Of a stretch of DNA of 64,000 bases, positions 62,387 through 64,000 are shown piece after piece (the first letter of the stretch is position 1; each line of letters begins with the position of its first letter). The notes below the pieces were generated by a model. That model was given only the letters and a program-made list of their open reading frames with translations, did no database searches and was not told the DNA's origin. The stretch comes from Aristolochia californica. Lineage: Eukaryota > Streptophyta > Magnoliopsida > Piperales > Aristolochiaceae. The position numbers and the translations under genes are program-made. The DNA is taken from NCBI GenBank assembly GCA_029961685.1, contig JARWKL010000009.1, positions 10,135,758 through 10,199,757 on the forward strand. Direction: 5' to 3'.

Positions 62387-63168
62387 TTGATGAGACCATG
62401 TAGGAGAACATTGTTTTGTATGCATAGTGGTCTCAATGATTTGTAATACTATGTCATGACATTGTAATTTATATTCCATGGAATGACCATTTTGAAAGAA
62501 TGATTTTAAAAGAATGCATATGCTTTTATGTGATAATATGAGTACTCAGTGTATGCCTTGAGATTTAGCTTCCCTATTAGGCATGCACTTGTACGTGTAT
62601 ATGTGAGGGTCTCAATAGGGAGTGACGGTTGAGTCTCTAAATTGTCTAGGCCAATGGGACTGCATAGGCACAATTTCCTTTACGGCTAATACTCATGCTG
62701 GTATAGATCTTTACCCTGAGCTCATGTACTGAGTATGCTATGGACGGTGAGATGCCTTGATGTCCAGCTTTTATATTAGGTATATACTTGTATGTATATA
62801 TAGAAGGGTCTCAATAGGAAGTTAGGGTTGGATGTCTAAATTATTTAGGCCTATGGTACTGATTAGGCACAGTTACCTTAGTGGCCAATACTCGAACTGG
62901 TACAGAGCTTTACCCTAAGTTCAGGTCCGAGTATGCTATGAATGGAGACCGCTGAACTTGCAAATTTGACAAGTATGGATTTGGTTTATTCCCCAGCCTT
63001 GGATATCTAAGATATATATTGTCTAGGTCCGGGTTAACTACACATGTATAACTACACATGTATATTAAAGTATTTAAGGTAATGCTTGTGGTCATGGTAT
63101 GGTTTTATGCTTCAAGATTGATTTTTTATGGTTTTTCAAAAATCGGAATTTGAAATGGATTTGAAACC
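62387..63168 (+). other. CopM 3' noncoding region with ~200-bp tandem duplication
   Basis: Two diverged ~200-bp copies start near 62536 and 62740, sharing GGTCTCAATAGG, TCTAAATT, CTTTACCCT and GAGTATGCTATG. No coding sequence seen. Confidence 0.65.
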
Positions 63169-63179
63169 AAGTGGGAGTT
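63169..63179 (+). other. Polypurine tract of CopM
   Basis: AAGTGGGAGTT directly before the 3' LTR. Confidence 0.8.
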
Positions 63180-63749
63180 TGTTGGAATTATGGTTTCAAA
63201 TATATTATTTATGAAATAAAATTACCATGATTTGATAGACGTGGGGCCCACTTCTAGATGTTTTGTCATTGAATGTTCAGTACAGGGAATAATGGCCAGC
63301 AGATCCCCCTGTAGAGGTAGATTAATTGGTTGCATTGACTTAGTGGACATCCCTTGGGAATAAGGAGATGTATCTCTCTTGAGGGGATGTATCTTTCCTT
63401 AGAGGATGTATCTCTCCTAAGGGGATGTATCCTTATGAATAGTCATTAGTGCCACACCCTTTCGAAATCTATAAATTCCTCCATGGTCTTACAAGTGAGG
63501 CTAAGGCTATTTGTACACCCAGTTTGGCTGAATGGGAGCAAGCTTATCACTTGTAAACGAATTATCAAAGGTTATTTGGTGCACTTCAAGTTCTATTTAT
63601 ATTCTTCAAGATGAAAGTTATGCTCTCTTTATTCTTCTTATTTCAATTCTATGATATATGTATGGCTCTCATGATAAGGAAAATTATGAAGGATTTAATA
63701 TCTATTTCTATGATGTTTATTTTATTATTATTAGACATCAAGTCTAACA
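63180..63749 (+). repeat. 3' LTR of CopM (570 bp)
   Basis: TGTTGGAATTATGG to AGTCTAACA. GATGTATC occurs at 63367, 63386, 63405 and 63424 (exact 19-bp spacing) before TATAAAT at 63470. Confidence 0.92.
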
Positions 63750-64000
63750 GGTTTACCCTTAGAGCAAGAAGTGGTCAATCTTTACAAATCTAAAAATATC
63801 AAAGAAATGAGACTCTACTACCCTCTGCTGCAAGCTCTCAACGCACTCAGAGGATCCAACATTGAAGTCATCCTGGGCATCGAGCAGTACAGACTCCATG
63901 AACTCGCCAACAACCCTTCTGCCGCAACCACTTGGGTCCAAAACAACGTTCGAAACTACTGGTCTGGCATCCATTTGAAATACATCGGCATTGGGAATGA
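63750..64000 (+). pseudogene. GH17 beta-1,3-glucanase, rest of exon 2 (partial)
   Basis: An open frame to the window edge: GLPLEQEVVNLYKSKNIKEM, RLYYPLLQALNALRGSNIEV, ILGIEQYRLHELANNPSAAT, TWVQNNVRNYWSGIHLKYIG, IGNE. This is the N-terminal half of the (beta/alpha)8 barrel of plant glucan endo-1,3-beta-glucosidases, secreted enzymes that hydrolyse callose and fungal beta-1,3-glucans. IGNE holds the proposed acid catalyst Glu. The nucleophile region lies beyond the window. This part itself shows no lesion; the gene is broken by CopM and by the stop in exon 1. Confidence 0.9.

Larger units (their letters stand above)
56963..63749 (+). mobile_element. CopM: Copia element inserted in the GH17 gene
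   Basis: Plus-strand Copia of 6.8 kb with ~570-bp LTRs (56963-57533 and 63180-63749), a long leader, gag, protease, integrase, RT, RNase H and a long 3' noncoding region. Coding parts are close to intact, with a handful of stops and frameshifts. The LTRs are similar but not identical, so the insertion is not very recent. It lies in the same orientation as the host gene. Confidence 0.93.

Noticed and set aside
1..64000. Endogenous pararetrovirus, tRNA/rRNA genes or CRISPR arrays
   Set aside because: All RT-bearing elements have LTRs, primer sites and integrase domains of Ty1/Copia or Ty3/Gypsy type. TGGTATCAGAGC strings are primer sites and not tRNA genes, and the repeats seen are too long or irregular for CRISPR.

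Overview
This window is a piece of an angiosperm nuclear genome. The evidence is the remnants of plant genes (an AKT1-type shaker potassium channel with a plant-type intron, P-class and E-class PPR genes, a GH17 beta-1,3-glucanase) and plant LTR-retrotransposon hallmarks: Copia and Gypsy polyproteins, primer sites complementary to initiator tRNA-Met, and Athila-type gag. The species cannot be named from sequence alone. No rRNA or tRNA gene, CRISPR array or bacterial-type operon was seen. Nearly all of the 64 kb is nested, mostly decayed retrotransposons. The element names below are local labels.

Layout. 1-2582: CopA, a minus-strand Copia element running off the left edge. 2583-16427: a tandem array of about 0.8-kb units, split at 4502-11433 by AthB, a 6.9-kb minus-strand Athila derivative lacking reverse transcriptase. 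16428-31658: CopC, a plus-strand TNT1-94-like Copia cut twice. Its gag carries a 3.6-kb largely non-coding LTR element (LarD, 17517-21149, TSD GAGGG). Its integrase region carries a short TRIM (TrimE), which itself contains a second Athila derivative (AthF, 22490-29263).

31659-56235 holds the most interesting structure. A Copia element with 634-bp LTRs (CopG) inserted into an intron of an AKT1-like K+ channel gene. Its 3' LTR, with the 5' part of the intron and the pore exon, is now at 31993-38708 in one orientation. Its 5' LTR, gag and integrase, with the 3' part of the intron and the next exon, are at 41602-56235 in the other. This implies an inversion. The pore exon was separately hit by CopH (32832-38580, TSD CCTAT), which carries a 278-bp TRIM (TrimI). 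Between the halves lie a stray copy of the 0.8-kb repeat, PPR pseudogene pieces and a Gypsy 3' end (GypJ). The CopG 5' LTR is split by GypK (minus-strand Gypsy, 45030-55559), whose own 5' LTR is split by GypL (plus strand). GypL keeps a 1407-codon open reading frame.

56737-64000: a GH17 beta-1,3-glucanase gene on the plus strand with an early stop in its signal peptide. Its second exon is interrupted by CopM (56963-63749) and runs off the right edge.

How it fits together: no intact host gene is visible. The order of insertions can be read from the nesting. Array, then AthB, CopA and CopC; CopC, then LarD and TrimE, then AthF; K+ channel, then CopG, then GypK, then GypL. Only GypL keeps a long open frame, but it lacks part of the RT fingers, the sequence after the integrase and the 3' LTR, so no element here looks autonomous.
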